Assembly (NCBI RefSeq): GCF_006442545.2
Contig: NZ_CP083952.1
Location: 3,279,501-3,343,500, forward strand
Direction of reading: 5' to 3'
Origin: Mesorhizobium sp. B2-1-8
GTDB taxonomy: Bacteria; Pseudomonadota; Alphaproteobacteria; Rhizobiales; Rhizobiaceae
Length of the DNA stretch: 64,000 bases
Position 1 is the first letter of the stretch; every line of letters begins with the position of its first letter. The position numbers were made by a program, and so were the translations under genes. The notes below the pieces were generated by a model. The model had not been told where the DNA came from, ran no database searches, and saw nothing but the letters and a program-made list of their open reading frames with translations. Shown in pieces: positions 44,536-53,338 of this stretch.

Positions 44536-45867
44536 AACGAGATCCAGCCCGCTTCTGTCGAGCCAGCGCCAGGCGTCGTCCGTCGTCTGGAAGATCTGAT
44601 CGTGTTCGTTCGATCCAGCGGACCGATCGAGGTCCTTGAGACCGCTGGCTGTCACGACGGCCACGACGCGGTCTGTGGCTGCGATGATACCTTGGTCCTT
44701 GAGCGTCGAAATGGCGATTAGCGGCGTGACCGACGCCAGTTCGGCAAAGATACCTTCGTCCCGCGCAAGCCGTTCCTGCATCGCGATCAGCCCGTGATTG
44801 TTGACGGGGACGGCGTGCCCGCCGGAGTCGCGCAGAGCCTTAAGCGCCTGAAAGGTGCTGCGCGGGGTGCCGATCGAAACGGCAAGGCTGTCGAAGGGCA
44901 TTTTGCGTTCACTCAAGGCATCGGCGCCGCTGGCGAGGGCGTCCGCCAAGGACCCGTGCACCTCTGCGGCGACGAGACGGGGCAGCCGCGTGATCGACCC
45001 TTGCGCGTACAGCTCGCAAAAGCCGGCCCACACGCCCGACAATGCATCGCCATAGCAGACCGGCAGGACGCACCAGTCCGGTGCCGTGCCATCCGATTGC
45101 TCGACGATCTCGTAGGCAATCGTCTTGTAGCCCTCGATGCCGAGTGGATGGCTGCCGACGACTGGACCGTGATAGGGCGAGGCGATGAACCAGTCGTAGC
45201 GGGCAGACGCCTGTTCCAGCATGGACCATCGGTCCATTTTGCTGACCAGGGGCAGGACCGTCGCGCCATATTTTCGGATCTGCGCCAGCATCGCGCCGGC
45301 GGAGTCCGCGAAAGTGGTGACGACGCATTTGAGCCCGGCTCTAGCCGCGTAAGCCGCCAGCGAAGCGCCGGCGTTTCCCGATGAGGCGGTCGCGACGATC
45401 TTCGCGCCGCGTGCGCGCGCCACGCTGACCGCGATGGTCGAGAAGCGGTCCTTGTGCGACCAGGTCGGGTTTCGGCCTTCATCCTTGATTGCAAGATCCG
45501 GCACGCCGAGAAACGAGCCGATACGCGGCGCCGCAAGCAAGGGTGTCAAGCCCTCGCCGAGGCTCACGGCATCCGCGGCTGTGCAAGGCAGCATGTGCGC
45601 AAAGCGCCATAGCGAGCGCGCGGCAGTGGCGCCGTCCAAAAGGGGAGGGTGCGGGGCGACGTAAACCGGCCGAAGGTTTGCCGGCGCGGTGTCTCGGCAC
45701 CGCGCGCACCCTTTGGAGTCGATGGTGACGTTGGCGGGATAGGCAGCGCCGCATCGGATGCAGGCGAACTCCAGGACCCGGCTTTTGTCCATATCGGGAC
45801 GGCTGGTCTCGCCTGAGGAGTGCGCGGACATGTCGTGCGCGAGGTCGCGAAACGGCCGGCTCGCCAT
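44530..45867 (-). CDS. Threonine-synthase-like PLP enzyme
   Basis: 445 residues from ATG 45867 with AAGGAA upstream; a longer frame begins at 45912. A zinc-ribbon N-terminus (FACIRCGAAYPA...CARCRD) leads to the fold type II core with the PLP lysine intact in NPTWSHKDR and ASSGNAGASLAAYAARAG. It converges on the previous gene with a 6-base overlap of the ends. It could make or degrade threonine or an analog from a phosphorylated substrate. Its divergent neighbour is an XRE regulator. Confidence 0.82.
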   Translation of the reverse strand: MASRPFRDLAHDMSAHSSGETSRPDMDKSRVLEFACIRCGAAYPANVTIDSKGCARCRDTAPANLRPVYVAPHPPLLDGATAARSLWRFAHMLPCTAADAVSLGEGLTPLLAAPRIGSFLGVPDLAIKDEGRNPTWSHKDRFSTIAVSVARARGAKIVATASSGNAGASLAAYAARAGLKCVVTTFADSAGAMLAQIRKYGATVLPLVSKMDRWSMLEQASARYDWFIASPYHGPVVGSHPLGIEGYKTIAYEIVEQSDGTAPDWCVLPVCYGDALSGVWAGFCELYAQGSITRLPRLVAAEVHGSLADALASGADALSERKMPFDSLAVSIGTPRSTFQALKALRDSGGHAVPVNNHGLIAMQERLARDEGIFAELASVTPLIAISTLKDQGIIAATDRVVAVVTASGLKDLDRSAGSNEHDQIFQTTDDAWRWLDRSGLDLVS

Positions 45868-45945
45868 GGCTATTCCTTGTCCAGGAAACGATGAATTCGC
45901 TGGTTGTTTCAAACAGCCAACAGCGCCGCTGTCAATGCGGAATGT

Positions 45946-45972
45946 GCACTATAGTGTGTCGCACCATAGTGC
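45946..45972. promoter_or_regulatory. Tandem palindromic operator between the threonine-synthase-like gene and xre
   Basis: GCACTATAGTG at 45946-45956 (core CACTATAGTG perfect) and GCACCATAGTGC at 45961-45972, centres 15 bases apart, in the divergent promoter region. It fits an autoregulated XRE repressor or activator. Confidence 0.5.
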
Positions 45973-45994
45973 GCGTCGTAGCATCCGTTGTTTG

Positions 45995-46261
45995 ATGAAA
46001 CTTCGTGGGGTTTTTGGCCTGAACGTGCAGCGGCTTCGGAGAGAGAGAAAACTCTCTCAGGAGCAGTTGTCTTTCGTTTCGGGCCGCACGCGAGCCTATA
46101 TCAGCAGCGTCGAAGCCGGGAGGCGCAACGCCACCCTGGATACAGTCGAAATTTTGGCCAAGGCATTGAATGTCGACCCGCAAGAGTTGGTTTCGGCAAG
46201 CCCGGCCAATAAGCGAGCTATTCGGGTGACGAAACCTGCCGCTTCAAAGACGGCCGGCTGA
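45995..46261 (+). CDS. XRE-family helix-turn-helix regulator
   Basis: 88 residues from ATG 45995; an in-frame ATG at 45935 would cover the operator. HTH: GLNVQRLRRERKLSQEQLSFVSGRTRAYISSVEAGRR-like core, then LDTVEILAKALNVDPQEL. It is divergent from the threonine-synthase-like gene with paired palindromes between, so it is the probable local switch. Confidence 0.85.
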   Translation: MKLRGVFGLNVQRLRRERKLSQEQLSFVSGRTRAYISSVEAGRRNATLDTVEILAKALNVDPQELVSASPANKRAIRVTKPAASKTAG

Positions 46262-46305
46262 AGCCAGCCGGCATCAATGTAGTAATGATCGAATTTTCAC
46301 TTATC

Positions 46306-46324
46306 TCACCTTCGTGACAGGTGA
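46306..46324. promoter_or_regulatory. Candidate lux-box-like inverted repeat
   Basis: TCACCT-tcgtgac-AGGTGA, 19 bases, about 100 bases before luxR. Size and arm sequence (ACCT..AGGT) resemble lux/tra boxes but are not an exact match. Confidence 0.4.
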
Positions 46325-46426
46325 TTGACTCCTTTAGTGTACATTCGATGCGTGTCCTATTGAAGATTGTATCTGAACACGCATAGGTTGTTCTGCGGGT
46401 AGGGCCTGAGTGTAGTCGAGGCTGCC

Positions 46427-47155
46427 ATGGAGAACGAAATTGTTGTTGACCTCTTTGCGGCGATCTCGAAGATCGACACTGCGCTCTCGGCTGATGCAAT
46501 CCTTCAAGAGTTCCGCTCAGCCCTGGCACGCTACGGATTGCGCAGTTTTCTGATCACCGGCCTGCCCGTGCCGCACGATACAGACTGGCAGCGGGAAATC
46601 CTGGGCGATGGCTGGCCTCTCGACTGGTATCGTCGCTACGTGTCCGAGGATCACTTTTTGCACGATCCTTGCGTTGCGCAGTGCCGGCACTCGCCAGAGC
46701 CCTTCCTGTGGCGCGAGCTTCCCGCCGCAAAGCTGTCGACACGCGCGAAGCTGGTGATGGACGAGGCAGCTGAATTCGGGATGAGAGAAGGTATCTGTGT
46801 CCCCATACACGTGCCTCTTTCGGGTCCCAGTGTCGTCACCGCGGCGAGCGACGGGATGGAAGTTGCGCCACGCGAAATGCCCGTTATCGAGACGCTTTGC
46901 GTGCACACTTTTCGGAGCCTCTCGGCGCTGGGAACGCCGGGCGATGGCGATGAGCCCATGCCTTTGACGGCGCGTGAGCGCGAACTTCTGGAGTGGAGCG
47001 CACAAGGCAAGTCCACCGACGACATCGCTTGTATCCTGGGCGTCACCAGGAACACGGTCGAAAGCCATCAGCGCAACATTCGAGGAAAGCTCGACGCGAT
47101 AAACGTGTCCCATGCCATCGTCAAGGCGCTGCGACGGCAGGAAATCCAGATTTAG
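46427..47155 (+). CDS. LuxR-family quorum-sensing regulator
   Basis: 242 residues: N-terminal autoinducer-binding domain (DWPLDWYRRYVSEDHFLHDP-type region, WRELPAAKLSTRAKLVMDEA, GICVPIHVPLSGP) and C-terminal GerE helix-turn-helix (LTARERELLEWSAQGKSTDDIACILGVTRNTVESH). The luxI gene follows 66 bases later in the same direction, so this is its likely receptor. Confidence 0.92.
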   Translation: MENEIVVDLFAAISKIDTALSADAILQEFRSALARYGLRSFLITGLPVPHDTDWQREILGDGWPLDWYRRYVSEDHFLHDPCVAQCRHSPEPFLWRELPAAKLSTRAKLVMDEAAEFGMREGICVPIHVPLSGPSVVTAASDGMEVAPREMPVIETLCVHTFRSLSALGTPGDGDEPMPLTARERELLEWSAQGKSTDDIACILGVTRNTVESHQRNIRGKLDAINVSHAIVKALRRQEIQI

Positions 47156-47221
47156 CAATACCTGAATACCGTCATACGTACCGCAAGTCCGTTTTCCTAC
47201 GACCCTGCGCCTGGAGGCGTC

Positions 47222-47845
47222 ATGGTTCGTATGCATTTGGTCACCTGGGATAACAGGAAGCACTACAGGAAAGTTCTGGAACGCTACTTTCGCATAAGGT
47301 ACGACATTTACGTCAAGCAGAGGCGGTGGCGCGCCGTCGCCCGGCCCATCAACATCGAGATCGACGCCTTCGACAACGAGCATGCGCTTTATGTCCTGGC
47401 GCTTGACACCAACGGCAAGATCGTCGGCGGCTCCCGTCTCGTGCCGACGCTGGAGCCGCATCTGATGAGCGAGGTCTTCCCGGTTCTCGCCGGCGGCACG
47501 CCGCCGAGAGCGGCTGATATTTTCGAATGGACGCGTTTCTTCGTCGATCCATCGCTTCGCACGCACGGCGCCTCGTCGCCGATCGCCGGCTTCGTTCTCT
47601 GTGGTCTGCTCGAGACGGCTCAAAGGCTGGGGATTCGACAGATCAGCGTGGTATGCGAAACATTCTGGCCAAAACGCCTGCGCGCGCTTGGATGGACGCT
47701 CGCCGAACTCGGCGACGTTCTCGAGCATCCGGACGGCGACATTATAGCGCTGCTGATTGACGTCACGCCTGAGGCTATTGAGCAGACGCGGCGCGCTTAT
47801 GGCATAACCGGTGTTATACTTGCGGAGATACCCACCGCCAGCTGA
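47222..47845 (+). CDS. Acyl-homoserine-lactone synthase (LuxI family)
   Basis: 207 residues with the family's invariant positions: RIRYDIYVKQRRW, EIDAFDNEHALYVLALD, GGSRLVPT, FEWTRFFVDP. GGAGG lies 5 bases before ATG. It would make an AHL signal from an acyl carrier and S-adenosylmethionine. Signal length cannot be told from sequence. Confidence 0.92.
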   Translation: MVRMHLVTWDNRKHYRKVLERYFRIRYDIYVKQRRWRAVARPINIEIDAFDNEHALYVLALDTNGKIVGGSRLVPTLEPHLMSEVFPVLAGGTPPRAADIFEWTRFFVDPSLRTHGASSPIAGFVLCGLLETAQRLGIRQISVVCETFWPKRLRALGWTLAELGDVLEHPDGDIIALLIDVTPEAIEQTRRAYGITGVILAEIPTAS

Positions 47846-48476
47846 AGTTCCCCAGCAGTAGGCCGCCAATCGATCGCGAATTGTAGAACTATCCGACAAC
47901 CACTTTGGGGCCGTTTCCAGCCCGTCCGGTTATGGACGAGCTTGGCGATAACCTGACACTCTCCAACGGCTTTCAACGAATCTTGGAACAGCTACGGTTG
48001 GCTTCGCCGGCAGAAGCGAGTCCATTGTTTGCGCGCTATTAACGCTGGCGCAATCATCCCGTTCTAGAGAGCTTGCCGCAAGGCGTTACGGCTATCCCCT
48101 TATCTTCGCCTCCGGTATGAGCCTGGGATGGTTTTCCCACCAGTACAACGAAGCGACCTCCGGTCTGGAGGCCCTCAGACGTACCGTCCTTAGCGCCTGC
48201 CTCCACTCCACGATATGTGTAGCGAGTGCAGCCGAACTGAACGGGGGCGATGACCCTCGATACGACTTGGGTCCGGGCGGAAAGCTCTATTAGGTCACCA
48301 GCCCCTTATTCGCGCCATACGGGGCATCACGGCTACCGGGCATTCTTGACTGCTGCTGGGGCCTTCCCTGGCGCCGCTGCTAGCGATAGCCTCTAGCGCA
48401 GCAAGTAAAGCCGGACACCAATCCCACAAGTTGAAGCACCTGATGCCCTTACACCGCTTTAAAGCCGGAGGAATGA
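47846..48476. other. 630-bp stretch with no supported gene
   Basis: No open frame with a recognisable domain on either strand. It may be eroded DNA left of the lar-like gene. Confidence 0.4.
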
Positions 48477-48520
48477 TTGACCCCTGATGCCTGCCCATTC
48501 TGCACCAGCACAGAAGTTAG

Positions 48521-49952
48521 CACTACTTTGGCGGATTTTTAGTTCTGGGAGCGTTTTGAGGATTCCCAAGAGCGGTTTTGCGTGATTCATGAGAGGTCGG
48601 CTGTTGGAGGGCCGGCCATGAACAGGGATTGGCAAGTCGATCTGGAGCAGTGGCTTGAGCCGTTCGTCTCGGCGTTGAGGCACAAGACGCGTGCGCGGAT
48701 GTGTCCGGCCTATATTGCTGGGCTGATTGGCCTTGGGGATCGCAAGAGCATCCAACCGATGGCGGCGCGCGACGCAGGCGTCAATTATGACCAGCTGCAC
48801 CACTTCATCGCGAGCGGCGTGTGGGATGCTGCGCCGCTGGAGAAGGTGCTACTTGCGGAGGCCGACAGACAAGTTGGCGGGAACGATGCGTGGCTGATCG
48901 TGGACGACACCGCGCTCCCCAAGAAGGGGCGCCACTCGGTCGGCGTCGCGCCGCAATATGCCTCGGCGCTTGGCAAGAACGCCAACTGCCAGACGCTGGT
49001 GTCGCTGACGCTGGCCTCTGGCGAAGTGCCGGTCATGGTGGGGCTGCGGCTGTTTCTGCCCGAGAGCTGGACTTCCGATCCCGCCCGGCTCGACCGTGCC
49101 GGTGTGCCCGCGGACCATCGTGCCTACAGGACCAAGCCCGAAATCGCGCTGGCCGAGATCGACCGGGCTCGCGCAGCCGGCCTACGCTTTGGCTGCGTGC
49201 TCGCCGATGCCGGATATGGCTTGAGCGCCCCCTTCCGGCAGGCGCTCACCGAGCGCGGCCTTACCTGGGCCGTCGGTATCCCGTTCAAGCAGAAGGTCTA
49301 TCCCGCCGACGTGGCAATGATCTTTCCCCTTGCCGGACGCGGCCGTCCGCGCCAGCGGCATATCCCCGATGTGAAGTCGATGACCGCGCAGGCGATGCTG
49401 GAGACAGCCCCATGGCGTGCGGTCAGTTGGCGGCGTGGCACCAAAGGCCGCCTCTCGGCGCGCTTCGCCGCTGTCCGTGTCCGGGTTGCAGATGGCCCAC
49501 CCCAGCGCATCCGCGACATGGGCGCTCAGCATCTGCCCGGCGAGGAGGTCTGGGTGATCGGCGAGCACCGCTCGACCGGCGAGCGCAAATACTACCTCTC
49601 CAACTTGCCCGCCGACACCCCGCTCAAGCAGATCGCAGGCGCCATCAAGGCGCGCTGGGTCTGCGAACAGGCGCATCAGCAGCTCAAGGAGGAACTTGGC
49701 CTCGACCACTTCGAGGGGCGCTCATGGACGGGCCTGCACCGGCACGCGCTGATGACTATGATCGCCTACGCTTTCCTGCAATCTCGCCGTCTTAAACAAG
49801 CGGGAGGGGGAAAAAAGAATCCTTGGCCCGCCGCCCCAACCGAGCCTACCCGCCGTCAGGCAAGCCATCCTCACCGCGCTCGCGCAGCCGCCCCCAATCC
49901 GTTGTCCCCACTGCCGCAGAACCCTCTCTGCTAAAGATCTGCCAAAGTAGTG
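48521..49952 (+). mobile_element. IS701-family element, copy 1 (1432 bp)
   Basis: Ends CACTACTTTGGC(G/A)GAT..TTTAG inverted at both sides, flanked by the 4-bp duplication TTAG (48517-48520 and 49953-49956). One transposase gene with a recoded C-terminal extension. Related to but clearly diverged from copy 2 at 61177. Confidence 0.88.
48618..49934 (+). CDS. IS701-family transposase, copy 1
   Basis: 438 residues in frame 0 (MNRDWQVDLEQWLEPF). DDE core motifs: WLIVDDTALPKKG, FGCVLADAGYG, and LKEELGLDHFEGRSWTG with the final Glu. After the A6 run at 49811-49816 frame 0 reads as proline-rich noise, whereas the +1 frame gives KRILGPPPQPSLPAVRQAIL and then RCPHCRR, ending with TAG at 49948-49950 inside the terminal repeat. 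Copy 2 conserves that same +1 sequence, so the working protein probably ends there. Confidence 0.9.
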   Translation: MNRDWQVDLEQWLEPFVSALRHKTRARMCPAYIAGLIGLGDRKSIQPMAARDAGVNYDQLHHFIASGVWDAAPLEKVLLAEADRQVGGNDAWLIVDDTALPKKGRHSVGVAPQYASALGKNANCQTLVSLTLASGEVPVMVGLRLFLPESWTSDPARLDRAGVPADHRAYRTKPEIALAEIDRARAAGLRFGCVLADAGYGLSAPFRQALTERGLTWAVGIPFKQKVYPADVAMIFPLAGRGRPRQRHIPDVKSMTAQAMLETAPWRAVSWRRGTKGRLSARFAAVRVRVADGPPQRIRDMGAQHLPGEEVWVIGEHRSTGERKYYLSNLPADTPLKQIAGAIKARWVCEQAHQQLKEELGLDHFEGRSWTGLHRHALMTMIAYAFLQSRRLKQAGGGKKNPWPAAPTEPTRRQASHPHRARAAAPNPLSPLPQNPLC

Positions 49953-50208
49953 TTAGGCCCCATATCAGGCGAGACATGCGTGTAGTCATTGTCTGCGATG
50001 AATGCGGAGCGTCAGGGCCGATATGCATTGATCAGGACGCCGCCGCTGAAAGCTGGAATAGCCGTCCTTGGAAAGGCAACCAGCGGCCTGCATCATCGAG
50101 CTATCGGTAGACACCAAAAACATATTTAAGTTTTATTGGATTGAATGATCAGGCAATATAATATCCCTCCTCAAACGGCGAATGTGTGTCGCATGGGGAG
50201 GCACTATA

Positions 50209-51615
50209 GTGACTAATGTGACGACTGAGCTTCGCGTTCCAGCGGCGCAGTACATTCGCATGTCAACAGAGCACCAGCGCTATTCTCTTGAAAACCAGAT
50301 CCCTGCCATTGCGGAGTATGCCGAGACACGGGGCTTCGCTATTGTCCAGACCTATTCCGATGCCGGTAAGAGCGGCTTGAGCTTGAAAGGGAGAGAGGGA
50401 CTCAAGCAGTTGTTGGGCGACGTGGTGACTGGCAGGCGCAGTTATTCGGCAGTTTTGGTTCTGGACGTTAGCCGGTGGGGCCGCTTTCAGGATGCTGATC
50501 AATCCGCACATTATGAGTTCCTGTGTCGAGATGCAGGGGTTGCGGTGGAATACTGCGGCGAGCCGTTCGAGAACGACGGCAGTATGGTTTCGTCAATCGT
50601 GAAGAATCTAAAGCGGGTGATGGCGGGCGAGTTCAGCCGTGAGCTCTCGGCCAAAGTCTCAAGGGCGCAGAAGCAGCAGGCCAGCCTTGGATTTAAGCAA
50701 GGCGGCCAAATGCCTTATGGAACAAGACGAATGCTCGTTAGCAAAGATCGGGAACCTCGATTTCTCCTCGGACCGGGCGAACAAAAGGGGCTAGACACCG
50801 ATCGTGTTGTCTTTGTGCCGGGCCCAGGCGAGGAGATCGGGATCGTCCGACGCATTTTCCGGATGTTCGTTGACCAAAGACGAAGCATGAGCAGCATTGC
50901 GAAAAAGCTAAACGAGGAAGGTGTGCCTTCAACAGACGGTTGGCGGTGGACATTGGGGCGGGTCAGAACCGTTCTGAAAAGCGAGTTGATGATCGGATAT
51001 TATGTCTTCAACCGAACCACAGGGCGATTGAGAGGGCCGTCTCGACCAAATCCTCCGAACCTATGGGTCAGAACACGGGTCATGGAGCCGATTGTGGACT
51101 CAAGACAGTTCGCAAAGGCCCAACGGGAGATGGGGTACAAGCGCGGGTACGGCTATGCGAAGTCTGACATGGTCAAAGGCCTTCGTCGGCTTTTGCGAGA
51201 AAAAAAGAAGCTCTCTTCGGACATCATTGACGTCTGCACCTACACGCCTTGCGCACGATCTTATGGAGAGCGTTTTGGAGGCCTACGGGCTGCCTACGCC
51301 ATCGTGGGCTACGAGTGCCGCTGGCGACCTGGGCCGCGTCGCAGATTTTCGGATGAGGAGCTCCTTGATGGCATCCGGCGGCTACACACTGCGTTCGGCC
51401 ATGTTACCATTGCGCTCATCAATGCCGACCCAGACCTACCACGGGCTTTCGTCTTCATGCGGAGATTTGGCACGATGACTAGAGCCTATGGGCTGGCAGG
51501 CTTTCCAACTACTAAGGCAGAGGCATGTTCTGCCGCGCGAAAGAGGGCTAGCCCGCGCCTTCGAGAGGGATTGCGATACGAACCGTCCAGGCCGCGCAGC
51601 GAACGAACCAGATAG
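50209..51615 (+). CDS. Large serine recombinase (resolvase plus recombinase domains)
   Basis: 468 residues from GTG 50209 (GGGGAGG 7 bases upstream; ATG 50182 also in frame). Resolvase N-domain with the nucleophile in YIRMSTEHQRYSLENQ and SDAGKSGLSLKGREGL; recombinase domain with MPYGTRRML and KKLNEEGVPSTDGWRWTLGR. The C-terminus lacks an evident cysteine zinc ribbon. The start codon lies at the edge of a CACTATAGTG palindrome. It may mobilise or invert the local accessory block. Confidence 0.88.
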   Translation: MTNVTTELRVPAAQYIRMSTEHQRYSLENQIPAIAEYAETRGFAIVQTYSDAGKSGLSLKGREGLKQLLGDVVTGRRSYSAVLVLDVSRWGRFQDADQSAHYEFLCRDAGVAVEYCGEPFENDGSMVSSIVKNLKRVMAGEFSRELSAKVSRAQKQQASLGFKQGGQMPYGTRRMLVSKDREPRFLLGPGEQKGLDTDRVVFVPGPGEEIGIVRRIFRMFVDQRRSMSSIAKKLNEEGVPSTDGWRWTLGRVRTVLKSELMIGYYVFNRTTGRLRGPSRPNPPNLWVRTRVMEPIVDSRQFAKAQREMGYKRGYGYAKSDMVKGLRRLLREKKKLSSDIIDVCTYTPCARSYGERFGGLRAAYAIVGYECRWRPGPRRRFSDEELLDGIRRLHTAFGHVTIALINADPDLPRAFVFMRRFGTMTRAYGLAGFPTTKAEACSAARKRASPRLREGLRYEPSRPRSERTR

Positions 51616-51636
51616 CCCGCGAGGGTAGCAACGCCT

Positions 51637-52863
51637 GTGAACATTGATTCACCTCGGACGATACAGTCGCTAGATGTTCTTCTTGGCAAGCGGAAGATCG
51701 GCACGATTGTGCGCAGCCCCGTCTATGCCTTCAACTTTACGCAGCAATATCGGGAAGCGGGCGGTTTTCCAATTCTCAGCCTCTCGTTTAGGTCAGCAAA
51801 TGGCGAACTCGGGAAAGACCCGAAGCCGCTTGCGGGCATCCTACCCGCGTTCTTCGCCAATCTCCTGCCCGAGGGTAAGCTGCGCGAAGCAATGGAGAAG
51901 CATCACCAGGGCAGCGTAAGGCGACGCAATGACTTCGATCTCTTGGCGGTGCTTGGTGCCGATGTTTCCGGGGCAGTGCAAGCCTTGCCCAGTGATGGTC
52001 CTGTCGTGAACGAAAAGCCCAAAGCTCATTTCTCTCTGGCCGGAATGCAAATGAAGCTGTCCGTTGCCAAAAAGGGGGGAGAAGGAGGCGCCTTTACCCT
52101 GCCGAAGGACGGCGAACTGGGTCAGTACATCGCAAAATTTCCACCCGAGACGTTTCCGGGGGTTTCGGAGAATGAGTTTGCCAATCTGGCCCTTGCCGCA
52201 GCTATCGGCATGGATGTGCCTGACCGCGAGTTGGTCGAGAGGTCCGACCTGCAGAACGTTCCCGAGGAACTCAACCCCCAATCCGGGGGACCGCTTCTTC
52301 TGGTCAGACGCTTTGATCGAGGCGCGAACGGCCAAAGGATCCACATTGAGGATTTCGCTCAAGTCTTCGGCGTCCCTCCCTCGCGCAAATATGACGACGC
52401 TGCCTTTCACCAAATCGCGGCTGTCTTGAACGAGGCTGTGTCCCCTAGTGCGGCTCTCGAATTCGTCCGTCGCTTAACTTTGGCAGCTTTGACCGGCAAT
52501 GGTGACATGCATCTGAAGAATTGGTCGCTGATCTATCCTGGAGGTGGCGATAGACCGGCTCTTGCCCCGATCTACGATGTGCTATCGACCGTTCCCTACA
52601 TCCCAACCGACGCCATGGCGCTCTCCCTCGGTCGGCAGCGGTCGTTCAAGGCGCTTACGGCGTCGCGGTGGAAAGCGTTCGCAAACCGCGCCAGGCTGCC
52701 CGAGGCCGCCGTGCTTGAAGCGGTTGTTGAGACAGTCGCACTGGTCAACCAGCATTGGTGGCGTTTGCCGGAGCGCGAGATAGTCCCTGCAACGATCCTG
52801 GAACGCATCGACGAGCACATTAAGGTCATGACTCCGATTTTGACCACCCGCGACGGAAAGTGA
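51637..52863 (+). CDS. hipA: HipA-family serine/threonine kinase toxin
   Basis: 408 residues from GTG 51637. Couple_HipA-type N-domain (VLLGKRKIGTIVRSPVYAF), then the kinase: HFSLAGMQMKLSVAKK, PETFPGVSENEFANLALA, catalytic GNGDMHLKNWSL and metal-binding APIYDVLST. HipA proteins halt growth by phosphorylating targets such as aminoacyl-tRNA synthetases. The cognate HipB antitoxin normally lies just upstream; here that position is taken by the serine recombinase and no small HTH gene is visible. Confidence 0.9.
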   Translation: MNIDSPRTIQSLDVLLGKRKIGTIVRSPVYAFNFTQQYREAGGFPILSLSFRSANGELGKDPKPLAGILPAFFANLLPEGKLREAMEKHHQGSVRRRNDFDLLAVLGADVSGAVQALPSDGPVVNEKPKAHFSLAGMQMKLSVAKKGGEGGAFTLPKDGELGQYIAKFPPETFPGVSENEFANLALAAAIGMDVPDRELVERSDLQNVPEELNPQSGGPLLLVRRFDRGANGQRIHIEDFAQVFGVPPSRKYDDAAFHQIAAVLNEAVSPSAALEFVRRLTLAALTGNGDMHLKNWSLIYPGGGDRPALAPIYDVLSTVPYIPTDAMALSLGRQRSFKALTASRWKAFANRARLPEAAVLEAVVETVALVNQHWWRLPEREIVPATILERIDEHIKVMTPILTTRDGK

Positions 52864-53028
52864 CTCCGATCCTGGCTAACTGCCATAGTGGCCCCGATGA
52901 GACACCCCGCGCCTGGTCGTCACAGACGGACAAGGCATCCCGGCTGTCCTCAAGGGACAAGCCGGCGGAGCGGAGGAGACTAAGAGGCAGCTAGAGGCAC
53001 CTATCATGGTCTACCCCCGGATGCCCGG

Positions 53029-53210
53029 CTACTCCATGTCCGGCACGTCGCCACCCACAAAGAGCGTCGTGGGCTCCCCGTATTCCCCAAGCGATGGGTT
53101 GGCCTCACGCGACCCGCAATGACGTCGCCCTCGTGTGTGGCAACAAACTTGTCGGCGATGGCATGGAGGGCGGCCTCCTGCCGGCTGTCGAGTCTGACAA
53201 TATGGTCCAT
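53029..53210 (-). pseudogene. Small protein gene with a single-base deletion
   Basis: Frame 1 reads MDHIVRLDSRQEAALHAIAD...EGDVIAG, frame 2 continues REANPSLGEYGEPTTLFVGG and stops after DVPDME. One base missing near 53112 joins them into a protein of about 60 residues. Family unknown. Confidence 0.5.
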
Positions 53211-53338
53211 GTCGTTTGCCTCCGAGAACAGTGAACAAAAACGGAACAAAATTGTCAAGGCCGAATTGACTCCGCAAGGAATGCGTTCCTATTTGGAGGG
53301 CGGTGGGGCGGTCGCTCGCTACTGAGAGGAGAGCCGCT

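Larger units (their letters stand above)
48477..50110 (+). pseudogene. Lar-like zinc-ribbon gene split by IS701
   Basis: Removing the IS and one TTAG copy gives an exact 65-codon gene: TTG start at 48477 with GGAGG 5 bases before it, TPDACPFCTSTEV from the left part, then RPHIRRDMRVVIVCDECGAS and DQDAAAESWNSRPW from the right part, stop at 50110. CPFC, CDECGA and the AAAESWNSR end match the restriction-alleviation Lar / zinc-ribbon family. The insertion falls in codon 15. Confidence 0.75.

Noticed and set aside
47156..47221. A lux box directly before luxI
   Set aside because: No inverted repeat of suitable length; ACGTACCGCAAGTCCGT is not symmetric enough.
46517..47899. A 460-codon minus-strand frame across luxR and luxI
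   Set aside because: Both quorum-sensing genes on the plus strand have complete family motifs; the minus frame has none.
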